This document shows, in pieces, positions 55,121 through 64,000 of a DNA stretch of 64,000 nt (its first letter is position 1; every line of letters starts with the position of its first letter). This DNA is from Planctomycetota bacterium (GTDB lineage: Bacteria; Planctomycetota; Phycisphaerae; Phycisphaerales; SM1A02). The translations under genes were made by a program, and so were the position numbers. The notes under the pieces were generated by a model that saw only the letters and a program-made list of their open reading frames with translations, was not told where the DNA came from and made no database searches. The DNA lies in the NCBI GenBank assembly GCA_021414025.1, contig JAIOPG010000005.1, positions 186,001 to 250,000 on the forward strand. Reading direction: 5' to 3'.

Positions 55121-57022
55121 ATGAATTTCTTTGAGCAACAGGATCGGGCCCGTCGGCGCACCGTGTGGCTGGTGCTGCTCTTTCTGCTGGCGATTCTGTG
55201 CGTCGCCATCAGTTTCTACGGACTCGCCCTGATGGCGGTCGCCGCCAAGCACCCCGACCCCAAGGCGACCGGCGCCGCGGTCTGGTGGAAGCCGGAACTT
55301 TTCCTCCAGGTTTTCGGCGGCACCTGTCTGATCATTTTTCTCGGCGCGGGATCGCAGCGCATCCGGCTCGGTGGCACGGGGAAGTCCGTCGCCGAGGCGC
55401 TGGGCGGCCAGCCGCTGCAGGGCTCGACGGTCGATCCCGACGAGCAGAAGCTGCGCGACGTCGTGAGCGAGATGGCAATCGCCAGCGGCATGCCCGTGCC
55501 TCCCATCTATCTCCTGGAGGAAGAGGGCATCAACGCCTTTGCGGCAGGCAACAATCCGCAGACCGCGATCCTGGGATTCACGCGCGGCGCCGTCGCGAGA
55601 TTGAACCGCGACGAGCTGCAGGGAGTGGCCGGCCACGAGTTCAGCCATGTTGCCCACCGCGACACCCTGATCAACATGCGGCTCTCCTGCGCCGTGGCGG
55701 GCGTGATGCTGATCGCCCTGATCGGCCGCGTCATGCTGCAGGTGGCCGGGCGCGTCGCGACTTCCCCCGTCGTCTCCAGGGGAAAGAATGACAAGGGCGG
55801 TGCGGCGGCCGGATTCCTCGCGATCGGACTCGCACTGCTGGTCGTCGGCGGCATCGGCGCCTTCTTCGGACGCATCCTGCAGGCCGCGGTCAGCCGCCAG
55901 CGCGAGTTCCTCGCCGACGCCTCCGCGGTGCAGTATTCGCGGAACCCCGCGGGCATCGCCGCGGCGCTGAGGAAAATAGGCTCGCTCCCCTTCGCGCCGA
56001 TCAAGGCGACCAGCGCCTCCGGACTGAACCACTTCTTCTTCTCCAAGTCGATTCATTCCTGGCTCTCCTCCCATCCGCCGCTGGCGGAGCGCATCCGGCG
56101 GATCGAGCAGACGGGTTTCGTCGACGAAATCTCCGGCGCGCGATCGCAGCCCTCGCCGATCGCTTCGGCGGCCCAGACCGCCACGGCGCAGAGCGCGTCG
56201 CTTGTCGGAGGAAGCGCCGTCACCATCGCGAGAATCCACGACGCCGTCGCCGCCAGCGCCATTCCCAAGGAATCGCTTGACCGGGCCCGCACATTGATGG
56301 GGCAGATTCCCGCCGGCCTGCGCGATGCGGCCCGCGAACCGCTCGATGTCCAGGCGGTGCTTCTGCTGCTGGTCACCGGTTCCGCCGCACGCTCGAAAAT
56401 TCGATCGCTGGTGCAGAAGCAGCTCGGCGATCCCATGGCCGAGTGCTGGGACCGGATCGCGCCGCTGATGGCCAATCTTCCCGACGAGATCCGCCTCGTC
56501 GTGCTGGATCTCTGCGTGCCCACGCTGACGCACCTCTCCAAGCAGCAGTATCTGGCCTTTCGCGCGGCGCTCACCGAAGCGATTCGCTCCGACGGCCAGA
56601 TCGACCTCTTCGAGTGGATGCTGCAGGCCGTGCTCACCCGCAGGATCGAGACTCGATTCGGCGCCCTCCCCTCAAGGCCGGGGCGCTACTCGCTGGCGAA
56701 TTGTTCCAAGGAAATACGGATCGCGCTGGGCACGCTGGCCAACGCCGGTGGCGCCGCACAGGCGCCGCAGGCCTTCGCCCGCGGCATCGCCGAGTGCGAT
56801 CTGGAGGGAATGTCGTTTCCGAATGCCTCCGAGTGCACGCTCGATGCGCTGCATCTTTCACTTGAGCGGCTGGACGAAGTCGCGCCGCACGACCGCGAAA
56901 TGCTCGCCCGGGCCTTGATCTCCACCGCCACCTCCGATGGCACGTTCACCACGCAGGAACTGCTCCTGCTGCGGGCCTTCTCGGCGCGGCTGGATGTGCC
57001 CCTGCCGATGCTCTCGCCGTAA
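55121..57022 (+). CDS. M48 family zinc metalloprotease (HtpX-like) with C-terminal extension
   Basis: A membrane protease acting in envelope quality control. The 633-residue protein has TM helices near 14-40 and 58-76. The zinc motif is VAGHEFSHVAHRD (H172, E173, H176) with further TM helices and a third ligand in REFLADASAVQYSRNP. About 280 additional C-terminal residues beyond the HtpX core have a helical DnaJ/TerB-like look (EAIRSDGQIDLFEWMLQ, RALISTATSDGTFTTQELLL). ATG 55121 is used because the earlier in-frame start has no support. It follows lemA by 55 bases. Confidence 0.9.
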   Translation: MNFFEQQDRARRRTVWLVLLFLLAILCVAISFYGLALMAVAAKHPDPKATGAAVWWKPELFLQVFGGTCLIIFLGAGSQRIRLGGTGKSVAEALGGQPLQGSTVDPDEQKLRDVVSEMAIASGMPVPPIYLLEEEGINAFAAGNNPQTAILGFTRGAVARLNRDELQGVAGHEFSHVAHRDTLINMRLSCAVAGVMLIALIGRVMLQVAGRVATSPVVSRGKNDKGGAAAGFLAIGLALLVVGGIGAFFGRILQAAVSRQREFLADASAVQYSRNPAGIAAALRKIGSLPFAPIKATSASGLNHFFFSKSIHSWLSSHPPLAERIRRIEQTGFVDEISGARSQPSPIASAAQTATAQSASLVGGSAVTIARIHDAVAASAIPKESLDRARTLMGQIPAGLRDAAREPLDVQAVLLLLVTGSAARSKIRSLVQKQLGDPMAECWDRIAPLMANLPDEIRLVVLDLCVPTLTHLSKQQYLAFRAALTEAIRSDGQIDLFEWMLQAVLTRRIETRFGALPSRPGRYSLANCSKEIRIALGTLANAGGAAQAPQAFARGIAECDLEGMSFPNASECTLDALHLSLERLDEVAPHDREMLARALISTATSDGTFTTQELLLLRAFSARLDVPLPMLSP

Positions 57023-57031
57023 GATGCCGCC

Positions 57032-57520
57032 GTGATGCGCCGCACACTTCTCGCGACAACGATGTTCCTGCTGCTGGTCGCCTGCGCCTCGGCGCGGCCC
57101 AAGCCGGTCGAGGCTGTCGAGGGCCGCATGCCCCAGCTTGTGGGCCGCTGGATCTTCTCTCCCGGCGACAGCACGCTGTCGCACGATTCCAAGGCCGCCG
57201 AGGGCGAGGAGGCGATCGAGAGCCCGATCGGCGCCACGCTCTCTCTGGGCGAGGGTGGAGTCATGACGGCCCGCGCCGGCGAATTCGTGCGCCGCGGCAC
57301 CTGGAAAATTGTCAATGGCATGCTCCGGATGATCATCGATCCCCCGCCGGAGCGGCGCGAATTGTCGATGACTCCGCTGGTCGAGGTCGACCGGCTCACG
57401 CTGACGGGCTCCGACGGCGCCATCCTGGTCTATCAGCGCGATCCCTTTGTGGCGATTCCAGGCGCCGCAATGCCTGCAGCCACAGTTCCCGCTGCCGCCG
57501 CGACTCCGCACGCCAAATGA
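57032..57520 (+). CDS. putative lipoprotein of unknown function
   Basis: A 162-residue protein. A short signal peptide ends in a lipobox LLVAC (C at about 18), so it is probably lipid-anchored. A beta-rich segment (LVGRWIFSPGDS, RRGTWKIVNGMLRMII) resembles lipocalin-like domains only in general pattern. The GTG at 57032 and ATG at 57035 are both possible starts. Located 9 bases after the protease gene. Confidence 0.65.
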   Translation: MMRRTLLATTMFLLLVACASARPKPVEAVEGRMPQLVGRWIFSPGDSTLSHDSKAAEGEEAIESPIGATLSLGEGGVMTARAGEFVRRGTWKIVNGMLRMIIDPPPERRELSMTPLVEVDRLTLTGSDGAILVYQRDPFVAIPGAAMPAATVPAAAATPHAK

Positions 57521-57535
57521 AAGACCGATTCGAAC

Positions 57536-58138
57536 ATGCGAATTGATCCCCGTCCGCAGATCTGGGTCATTCGACACGCCGAGACGGAATGGAGCCTCAA
57601 CGGCCGGCACACCGGGCGCACCGACATTCCGCTGACCGCGCGCGGCGACGAGGCGGCGCGAGAGTTGAAACCCTGGATCGACAAGGTTGCGTTTGGAACC
57701 GTCCTGTCCAGTCCGCGCGCCCGCGCCCTGCGCACCGCCGATCTCTGCGGGCTGGGCAAGCAGGTTGCGATCGAACCTCTGCTGGCCGAGTGGGACTATG
57801 GCGACTTCGAGGGATGGACCTCGCTGGAGATCGCCGCCAAGAATCCCGGCTGGGATCTCTGGCACAATGGCTGCCCCGGCGGCGAGCAGCTGTCCGATGT
57901 TCATGATCGCGCCGAACAATTGCTGGATCGCTGCAGGGACATGACGGGAAACATCGCCCTCTTCACCCACGGCCACTTCGCGCGGGTGCTCATCGCCACC
58001 TGGCTTGAATTGCCCGTCACCCGCGGCCGCAGCTTCGCCATCCGCGCCGGCAGCGTGAACGTGCTCGGCTGGGAGCACATCAACAAAGTCATCTGGAGCA
58101 TGGGCGCCGTTCCCTCGGGACCGGGAGTCGGGCGATGA
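57536..58138 (+). CDS. histidine phosphatase family protein (acid-phosphatase/PGM-like)
   Basis: A 200-residue member of the branch-1 histidine phosphatases. The catalytic motif is WVIRHAETEWSLNGRHTGRTD (H14) and the second site is LFTHGHFARVL. Arg residues typical of the pocket are in SSPRARALRTA. The stop overlaps the next enoyl-CoA hydratase-like gene by four bases (ATGA at 58135). Substrate unknown. Confidence 0.88.
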   Translation: MRIDPRPQIWVIRHAETEWSLNGRHTGRTDIPLTARGDEAARELKPWIDKVAFGTVLSSPRARALRTADLCGLGKQVAIEPLLAEWDYGDFEGWTSLEIAAKNPGWDLWHNGCPGGEQLSDVHDRAEQLLDRCRDMTGNIALFTHGHFARVLIATWLELPVTRGRSFAIRAGSVNVLGWEHINKVIWSMGAVPSGPGVGR

Positions 58139-58995
58139 GTCCGGATGCGCGAGATCCGCTGCGGCTGGAGTATTCGAATGGCGGCGTTGTGGGGGCTTCG
58201 GATAATTCCGTGGCCGCGATCACCCTGAATGATCCCGACCGACACAACGCGCTGGGTCGCTCCATGTTCGACGCGCTCGAGCGGGCATTGGCGGATGTCC
58301 AGAGGAATTGCGGAATGACTCTGGGCGATCTCGCCGCAAATCCGGATTTTTCCGCGGACGCGCCGACGCGCGTCGTGGTGCTCTGCGCCAAGGGTCTTTC
58401 CTTCTGCTCCGGATTCGACCTTCGCACCGTGGCAAACGACGCGGATCCCGCCCAACCCGTGCTGGCGGACTTTCTGAGCAGGCTCAATCGCTGCATTGAA
58501 ACCTTGTCCCAGCTTCCCGCAATCACCATCGCCGCTGTCCAGGGCGTGGCGCTGGCGGGCGGCTGCGCATTGGTTTCCGCCTGCGATTTCGTCATCGCCA
58601 CACCGAACGCTCAATTCGGATATCCGACTCATGCCATCGGCCTGTCGCCGGCCGTCAGCGGCCCGACGCTCGCCTCGCGCGTGGGTCTTGGCCCGGCGCG
58701 CCGACTGATGCTGGGCGGACAGCTGGTCGACGGCACGCGGGCTTTCGAGATTGGACTCGCTTCCCAGTTGGTCGCGACCACGCTCGAAAAGGAAACCGAG
58801 GCGCTCACGGGTGCGCTTCTCAGCAAGGGGCCACACGCGCTTCGGGCGACCAAGTGGTGGCTGCGGCAACTCGATCCCCTGGTTCAAAAATCGCATCGGG
58901 CCAACTCACTGGCGGCGAGCCTTTCCGGAGTTGGTGGAAGCGAGAGCATCGATCGCGTTGCCGCCATCTGGAAGAAGCGCGCGTCGGACGCGTAG
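58135..58995 (+). CDS. enoyl-CoA hydratase/isomerase family protein 1
   Basis: A 286-residue crotonase-fold protein. The oxyanion-hole regions are FCSGFDLR (about 90-97) and VQGVALAGGCALVSACDF (about 137-154). The Glu positions used by true hydratases are not clearly present, so hydration cannot be assumed; isomerase or hydrolase activity is possible. It overlaps the phosphatase by four bases and precedes a second paralogue by 34 bases. Confidence 0.85.
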   Translation: MSPDARDPLRLEYSNGGVVGASDNSVAAITLNDPDRHNALGRSMFDALERALADVQRNCGMTLGDLAANPDFSADAPTRVVVLCAKGLSFCSGFDLRTVANDADPAQPVLADFLSRLNRCIETLSQLPAITIAAVQGVALAGGCALVSACDFVIATPNAQFGYPTHAIGLSPAVSGPTLASRVGLGPARRLMLGGQLVDGTRAFEIGLASQLVATTLEKETEALTGALLSKGPHALRATKWWLRQLDPLVQKSHRANSLAASLSGVGGSESIDRVAAIWKKRASDA

Positions 58996-59029
58996 CAGAT
59001 CGCCCCGGGCATTCGCTACTCTTTCACGC

Positions 59030-59791
59030 ATGGGCGAGCTGGTCAAGAGCAACTTCACTGCGGGCGCGGGCATTGTTGAGCTCACCCTGAATCGCCCCGA
59101 CGCCCGCAACGCGCTGAGCTTTGAACTGGTCCAGGAGCTCGAGGCCGCCGTCGCTGCGGTCGCCTCCAATGCCGCGGCGCGAGTTCTCATTCTGCGCGGC
59201 GAGGGAAAGTCATTCTGCGCCGGCATGGATCTGCGCGGCGTGCTTGACGACGCCAAGAAGATGGGCCTGATGCTGCATGGGCTGGCCCGCATCGAGCTCG
59301 CACTTCGCAAGCTTTCCATTCCGGTGATCGCAGCCGTGCAAGGCGCGGCGATCGGTGGTGGATGCGGTCTGGTGGTCGCCGCTGATTTCGCCATCACGCA
59401 CGCGGAGGCGAAGCTGGGCTACCCCGAGGTCGGTTTGGGCGTCTGCCCCGCGGTGGTCGCACCCTTCCTGATCTCGAAGATCGGCGCCGGCCGCGCCCGC
59501 GCGATGCTGCTCGCGGGCGGCCTGATCAACGGCACCGAAGCGGTGCGCATCGGACTGGCAACCCATCTGGCCCCGACTGATCAGATTGACGCAACGGCGC
59601 GCGAGCTTGCAACCAAGCTGGCCGGCGGTGGACCCAAAGCGATGGGCGCGACCAAGCGCAGCCTGCACGAGCTCGACGAATTGCTCAACGACACCGTCCT
59701 CTCCAAGGCCGCGGAACTTTCCGCCAGCCTCATCGCCGGACGCGAGGCCCAGGAGCGGCTGCGCGCCCGATTCGCCCCCGCCCCGAAGTGA
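59030..59791 (+). CDS. enoyl-CoA hydratase/isomerase family protein 2
   Basis: A 253-residue crotonase. The ATG at 59030 is used. Oxyanion-hole segments are SFCAGMDLRG (about 63-72) and VQGAAIGGGCGLVVAADF (about 104-121). EAKLGYPEVGLGVCPAVVAP has a Glu where the catalytic Glu of hydratases lies, so a methylglutaconyl-CoA or short-chain enoyl-CoA hydratase is plausible. It is close to the next paralogue (four bases apart). Confidence 0.88.
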   Translation: MGELVKSNFTAGAGIVELTLNRPDARNALSFELVQELEAAVAAVASNAAARVLILRGEGKSFCAGMDLRGVLDDAKKMGLMLHGLARIELALRKLSIPVIAAVQGAAIGGGCGLVVAADFAITHAEAKLGYPEVGLGVCPAVVAPFLISKIGAGRARAMLLAGGLINGTEAVRIGLATHLAPTDQIDATARELATKLAGGGPKAMGATKRSLHELDELLNDTVLSKAAELSASLIAGREAQERLRARFAPAPK

Positions 59792-59794
59792 ACC

Positions 59795-60676
59795 ATGGAT
59801 CAGACTCCGCTTCCCGTTGAAATTCGTCCGGACCAGATTGCCGTGCTGTCGCTCATTCCCAATCCCGCGAAGCCGCGCGGCGGCGTGGTGGTGCTCGACC
59901 GCTGGCTGATCGATGCGCTGGACCACTCACTGCAGAGCCTGGCCAAGCAACCGCTGCGCGGACTGGTCCTTCGCAGCGCCAGCGATCGCGTCTTCGTCGC
60001 CGGCGCGGACCTCGCGGAAATCGACGCCCTCAACGACGCCGACCTCGACGGCTATCTGCGGGCGGGTTCGGTGGCCTTCGGCCGGATCAACAAGCTACCC
60101 TTCGCCAGCGCCGCTCTCATTCACAAGGCGGCCCTTGGCGGCGGTCTCGAGCTGGCCATGCATTGCGACGCGCTGGTCGGCGCGACTCCCGCGGCCGGCG
60201 AAAAAAGCTGGAAGGTCGGGCTGCCCGAATGCGGTCTGGGCATTTGTCCGGGCTGGGGCGGCACGATGATGCTCGCGGCCCGCATCGACGCCGCGAAGGC
60301 GATCCCGGCCACCTGTGCCGGCGCGCCCTTCGATGCCGCGGACATTCCCCCCGGCCTTTTCGCTGCGCACTATGCGGCGAATGAAAATGGAGTCGAAGCC
60401 GCCGCATCCTGGATCCGCGCCCATCCGCGAACAACGCCCCGCGCCACGCCGATCTCCGTCGCCGATCCCGCGCTGCGCGACCGCGCTAGCGCCGCGCTGC
60501 AAAGCGTCGCAAATGATCTTCCCAAGACCGCCGCCTCCCGCGCCGTGGTCGACTCCATCGAGGCAGGAATCCATGGCGGCTTCGACGCCGGCGTGGCGCG
60601 CGAGCAGAAGCACTTGATTGCGTTGCGGCATACTCCCGAGGCCCGCGCCAAGCTCGAAGCCTTTTTGAAGCGATAA
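59795..60676 (+). CDS. enoyl-CoA hydratase/isomerase family protein 3
   Basis: A 293-residue protein of the same superfamily but more divergent. VFVAGADLAEID and HKAALGGGLELAMHCDALVG are the two oxyanion-hole regions, closer to the FadB/FadJ hydratase half. SWKVGLPECGLGICPGWGGT follows. Activity on a specific acyl-CoA cannot be inferred. Third of three consecutive crotonases, likely one transcript. Confidence 0.85.
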   Translation: MDQTPLPVEIRPDQIAVLSLIPNPAKPRGGVVVLDRWLIDALDHSLQSLAKQPLRGLVLRSASDRVFVAGADLAEIDALNDADLDGYLRAGSVAFGRINKLPFASAALIHKAALGGGLELAMHCDALVGATPAAGEKSWKVGLPECGLGICPGWGGTMMLAARIDAAKAIPATCAGAPFDAADIPPGLFAAHYAANENGVEAAASWIRAHPRTTPRATPISVADPALRDRASAALQSVANDLPKTAASRAVVDSIEAGIHGGFDAGVAREQKHLIALRHTPEARAKLEAFLKR

Positions 60677-60808
60677 GCGCTGCCGCCTCCGCCGGCTGCA
60701 TGCATATTTATGAATTCCTTGCATTACGCGCACATTCCGGGGTTGATCCCCCACTCCGACGCGTGTTGAATAGGCTTCCCGCCGCCGCACCATTCCAGGA
60801 GATCGATC

Positions 60809-62749
60809 ATGACCGCCACCAATCTTGCCAAAGACCTGAAGAACCTCTCCGAGAAGGATCGCAAGCAGATCGAGCAGGCGCAGGAAATGATCGGGCCCGA
60901 TCCCACCAAGATGGGGCTGGTCAAGAACTATTTCTGGGGAAATTTCCGCGAGAGCGTCGCCTTCCCCTACCCCGAGAGCTCCGCCGAGGAGACCGCCCGC
61001 TGCGACCAGCTGCTGGCGGCGCTTGAGCAATACCTCAAGAGCGAGCATCCCGCGATCGAGATCGACCAGAAGCAGGAGATCCCGGAGTGGGTGGTGCGCA
61101 AACTCTTCGAGCTCGGCGCGCTGGGCATGACCATCCCCAAGAACCACGGCGGCGGTGGCTTCGGCATCACCAGCTACAACCGCTCGCTCGAGCTCATTGG
61201 CCGCTACTGCGGCAGCACGGCCGTCATGGTCAGCGCCCACCAGAGCATCGGCTGCAAGGCGCTCATGCTCTTCGGCAACGAGAAGCAGAAGGCCACCTTC
61301 CTGCCGCGCATGGCCAAGGACACCCTCTCGGCGTTCTGCCTGAGCGAGCCCAACGTCGGCTGCGACGCGGGCGGCCAGGAGACGCACTGCGAGATCAGCC
61401 CCTGCGGAAACTTCTACATCCTCAACGGCGAAAAGAAGTGGGCCACCAGCGCCGCCCTCGCCGGCTTCTTCACCGTGATGACCAAGCAGCGCATCAAGGA
61501 CCCGAAGTCTGGAAAAGAAAAAGACGCGGTGACCGCCCTCATCTGCACCCCCGACATGGATGGCGTGGAGATCTTCAGCCGCAACCGCTCCAAGTGCGGC
61601 ATCCGCGGCACCTGGCAGGCCCGCATCCGATTCACCAACGTCAAGGTTCCCAAGGAGAATCTGCTCCACAAGGAGGGCGGCGGCCTGAAGGTGGCGCTCT
61701 CCTGCCTGAACTACGGCCGCTGCACGCTCAGTGCCGGCATGCTCGGCGGCGCCGCTTACTCCTACGAGCAGGCCTGCAAGTGGGCGAAGTACCGCTACCA
61801 GTTCGACCGGCCCATCGGTGAATTCGACCTGATCCAGGAAAAGATCGCCCGCATGGGCGCGCGGCTCTACGCCATGGATGCGATCCTCTACATGACCACC
61901 GGATTCCTGGACCGCCACGACGAGGACATCATGCTGGAGACCGCGATGTGCAAGGTCTTCTGCAGCGAGATGGGCTTCCGCATCGTCGACGACACCATGC
62001 AGATCATGGGCGGCGAGAGCTACATCAGCGAGAACGGCGTGGAGCGCATCTGGCGCGACTCGCGCATCAACATCATCGTGGAAGGCGCCAACGAGGTCAT
62101 GCACAGCTTCATCTTCGCCTACGGCTCGAAGCAGTTGGGCGAGTGGATGCTCTCCGTCCGCTCCAACCCCTTCAAGGCGATCGGCAGCGCCATGAAGATC
62201 GGCAGCGAGGTCTATCTTGGCGTCCGCGGCGGCCTTCCCAAGATCGAGAAGCTGCACCCGCGCCTGCGCCGCTTCGGCTACGCCGTCATGCAGCGCATCC
62301 GCGAGCATGGCCACCAGGTCAAGCTGGCCTTCAAGGAGCACGAGGAGAAGCTGGTCTCCAACCAGACCGTGCAGATGCGCCTCTCCATGTGCGCTCTGTG
62401 GATCCACGCCATGGTCTGCTCGCTCAGCAAGCTCGACCGCGCCCTGCGCCACGGCCTGGAGGGCGAGGCGCTGCAGCACGACCTGGCCATGGTTGAGCAT
62501 CTGGTGGCGATGGCGGAGCTGGAGATCGACGCGGAAATCCGCGCCCTGCACCACAACACCGACCAGACCATGAAGCGGGCGGCCGCGGCGGCGATGAAGC
62601 GCTCCGATCTGCTGCCCAACGGCGCCTACTCCATCCCCGAGCGCACGCTTGACCTGAAGGCACGCGGCACCGGACAGAAATTCAACCAGACCCACATCCC
62701 GCAGTTCGGCTCGGGAAGCACTTTCAAGGGCCAGAAGATCGGCTCGTAA
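60809..62749 (+). CDS. acyl-CoA dehydrogenase, long (VLCAD/ACAD9-like) form
   Basis: FAD enzyme that makes the first double bond in acyl-CoA oxidation. The 646-residue protein has the N-terminal helical domain (EIPEWVVRKLFELGALGMTI), FAD-contact FCLSEPNVGCDAGG, a beta domain, and the C-terminal helical domain with the catalytic Glu candidate in INIIVEGANEVM (about residue 427). About 180 more C-terminal residues make it longer than the usual 380, as in VLCAD/ACAD9 types. GGAG precedes the ATG. Confidence 0.93.
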   Translation: MTATNLAKDLKNLSEKDRKQIEQAQEMIGPDPTKMGLVKNYFWGNFRESVAFPYPESSAEETARCDQLLAALEQYLKSEHPAIEIDQKQEIPEWVVRKLFELGALGMTIPKNHGGGGFGITSYNRSLELIGRYCGSTAVMVSAHQSIGCKALMLFGNEKQKATFLPRMAKDTLSAFCLSEPNVGCDAGGQETHCEISPCGNFYILNGEKKWATSAALAGFFTVMTKQRIKDPKSGKEKDAVTALICTPDMDGVEIFSRNRSKCGIRGTWQARIRFTNVKVPKENLLHKEGGGLKVALSCLNYGRCTLSAGMLGGAAYSYEQACKWAKYRYQFDRPIGEFDLIQEKIARMGARLYAMDAILYMTTGFLDRHDEDIMLETAMCKVFCSEMGFRIVDDTMQIMGGESYISENGVERIWRDSRINIIVEGANEVMHSFIFAYGSKQLGEWMLSVRSNPFKAIGSAMKIGSEVYLGVRGGLPKIEKLHPRLRRFGYAVMQRIREHGHQVKLAFKEHEEKLVSNQTVQMRLSMCALWIHAMVCSLSKLDRALRHGLEGEALQHDLAMVEHLVAMAELEIDAEIRALHHNTDQTMKRAAAAAMKRSDLLPNGAYSIPERTLDLKARGTGQKFNQTHIPQFGSGSTFKGQKIGS

Positions 62750-62797
62750 GATCGCGGCGGCATTGTTGTCTCACCACCCCACACAGAGGAATCGCTC

Positions 62798-63880
62798 ATG
62801 AAACTTTTCGAAATGCTCGAGGCTCACGGACACGAACGGCTGACCTTCCACCACGATCCGGCCACGGGCCTCCGCGCCATCATCGCGATCCACAGCACCG
62901 TGCTGGGCAACGCCCTGGGCGGGACGCGCCGCTGGGCCTACGCCGACGAGGCTGAGGCGATCCGCGACGTGCTGCGCCTCTCCGAGGGCATGACCTACAA
63001 GTCCGCCGCCGCCGACCTGCCGATGGGCGGCGCCAAGAGCGTGATCCTGGCCAAGCCGGGGCAGACCGCGACTCGGGCCGAGGGGCTCGCCATGGGCCGC
63101 TTCGTCGACACCATGAACGGCACCTACATCGCCGCTGAAGATGTCGGCGTGACGCCGCAGTTCTGCGACTGGATGGCCGAGGAGAGCCAGCATGTGATGG
63201 GCGGCGAGACCGTCAGCCACGGCGGAGACCCGAGTCCCTACACGGCGCAGGGCTGCTTCAACGCGATGAAGGCCTGCCTCAAGCACCTGGGCCGCAAGGT
63301 CGATTTCGCCGGCCTGACCGTCGGCGTGCAGGGTGTCGGCGCCACCGGCTACCGCGTGGCCAAGCTCTGCAAGGAAGCCGGCGCCAAGGTCATCGCCAGC
63401 GATGTCAATCGCGGCGCGCTGGAGAAGGCCGTCAAGGAGTTGGGCATCTCCGCCGTCGGCGAGAGCGAAAACATCTTCAACACCAAGGTGGACATCCTCG
63501 CCCCCTGCGCCCTGGGCGGCGTGCTGGATGACCGCACCATCACGCACCTGAAGTGTGAAATGGTCTGCGGCACCGCCAACAACCAGTTGCTCCACGCGAT
63601 CGACGATGGCGCCCGCCTGAAGAAGTGCGGCATCCTCTACGGGCCGGACTTTGTGGTGAACGCGGGCGGCCTGATCCGCCTGGCCGGCCTCTACCTCGGC
63701 ATGACCGAATCGCAGATCAACCAGAAGATCGAGCAGATCGAGCACACCACGACCTCCGTGTTCAAGGAGGCCGCCCACGCCCACAGCACCCACGAGGCCG
63801 CCGTCTCCTACGCCAAGCGCCGCATCGAGCAGGGACGCAAGACTCCCACGACACCCAAGCGGGTCGCCACCACCGCATGA
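62798..63880 (+). CDS. leucine dehydrogenase-type Glu/Leu/Phe/Val dehydrogenase
   Basis: NAD-linked oxidative deamination of branched-chain amino acids. The 360-residue protein has the substrate/catalytic Lys region EGMTYKSAAADLPMGGAKSV with K68 and K80, ETVSHGGDPSPYTAQG, and a Rossmann motif VGVQGVGATGYRVAKL. Size and motifs fit leucine dehydrogenase rather than glutamate dehydrogenase. GAGGA precedes the ATG. It follows the acyl-CoA dehydrogenase by 48 bases, consistent with branched-chain amino-acid catabolism. Confidence 0.9.
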   Translation: MKLFEMLEAHGHERLTFHHDPATGLRAIIAIHSTVLGNALGGTRRWAYADEAEAIRDVLRLSEGMTYKSAAADLPMGGAKSVILAKPGQTATRAEGLAMGRFVDTMNGTYIAAEDVGVTPQFCDWMAEESQHVMGGETVSHGGDPSPYTAQGCFNAMKACLKHLGRKVDFAGLTVGVQGVGATGYRVAKLCKEAGAKVIASDVNRGALEKAVKELGISAVGESENIFNTKVDILAPCALGGVLDDRTITHLKCEMVCGTANNQLLHAIDDGARLKKCGILYGPDFVVNAGGLIRLAGLYLGMTESQINQKIEQIEHTTTSVFKEAAHAHSTHEAAVSYAKRRIEQGRKTPTTPKRVATTA

Positions 63881-63961
63881 GGAACGCAGCGACGCCCGGT
63901 ACACTTTTCACCTAAGCCGCGGTTGCCTTCGCAACACGCCGCCCGTCTCGAGGACATCGCC

Positions 63962-64000
63962 ATGCCGATCAAGAGTGCTTTCACCACCTCCATTGACCAC
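63962..64000 (+). CDS. start of a gene cut by the window end
   Basis: An ATG at 63962 with GAGGA (63950-63954) eight bases upstream opens a frame of 13 codons to the end (MPIKSAFTTSIDH). Too little is visible to identify it. Confidence 0.4.
   Translation, partial: MPIKSAFTTSIDH

Noticed and set aside
60095-62695. An 866-codon minus-strand open frame opposite the acyl-CoA dehydrogenase
   Set aside because: Low-complexity Ala/Leu/Val/Asp/His composition and a perfect opposite-strand enzyme make this a shadow frame.

Overview
The window is about 64 kb of high-GC bacterial chromosome, most likely from a planctomycete and probably of the Phycisphaerae type. Reasons: a Ser/Thr kinase fused to WD40 propellers; secreted proteins ending in a paired D-x-D-G-D-G 'dockerin-like' tail; an ECF sigma / anti-sigma / FGE-like operon; a fused CcoN-CcoO oxidase subunit; and frequent absence of strong ribosome-binding sites. 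No rRNA, tRNA, CRISPR array or insertion sequence was recognised. No gap between genes exceeds about 300 bases.

Layout. 1-8423 is a complete cbb3 oxidase operon apart from the cut 5' end: ccoNO-ccoQ-ccoP-ccoG-ccoH-safE-like-ccoI-ccoS. Stops and starts overlap throughout. An orphan MlaF-like ABC ATPase follows. 9325-14808 carries two large secreted proteins (a trypsin-fold protease and a kelch/galactose-oxidase-like propeller), both with the dockerin-like tail, around a small PGPGW membrane protein. 15030-20430 holds a secreted amidohydrolase, then lepB, a PSP1 protein and der on the minus strand.

20632-24162 is a single AT-rich gene coding for an 1176-residue protein. It has an N-terminal Cap4/DUF4297-like nuclease signature and a long helical remainder, and is the best candidate for an undescribed defence protein. 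24278-27998 is an ECF sigma / anti-sigma / FGE-like operon behind a YHYH-domain secreted protein. 28088-30188 has a cupin divergent from a second unusual gene, a deaminase / GHKL ATPase / winged-helix fusion. 30402-36793 contains a YcaQ-like DNA glycosylase, a Cdd1-like HhH protein, the kinase-WD40 protein with 14 near-identical blades, and an unknown zinc-ribbon membrane protein.

36860-45250 mixes housekeeping genes (gpmI, yggS, tmk, dciA-like, mnmE, a thioesterase) with an ABC ATPase/unknown pair, a 34-residue membrane microprotein and an AT-rich HNH-like orphan. 45351-54421 holds yidC with a phosphoesterase, a hybrid histidine kinase, lpdA, an HTH/TPR-like protein and gmk. 54457-58138 has lemA, an htpX-like protease, a lipoprotein and a phosphatase. 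58135-63880 is an acyl-CoA catabolism block: three crotonase-fold proteins, a long acyl-CoA dehydrogenase and a leucine dehydrogenase-type enzyme, fitting branched-chain amino-acid or fatty-acid oxidation that feeds the respiratory chain.

Functional assignments rest on motifs and remembered family features. No search was run.
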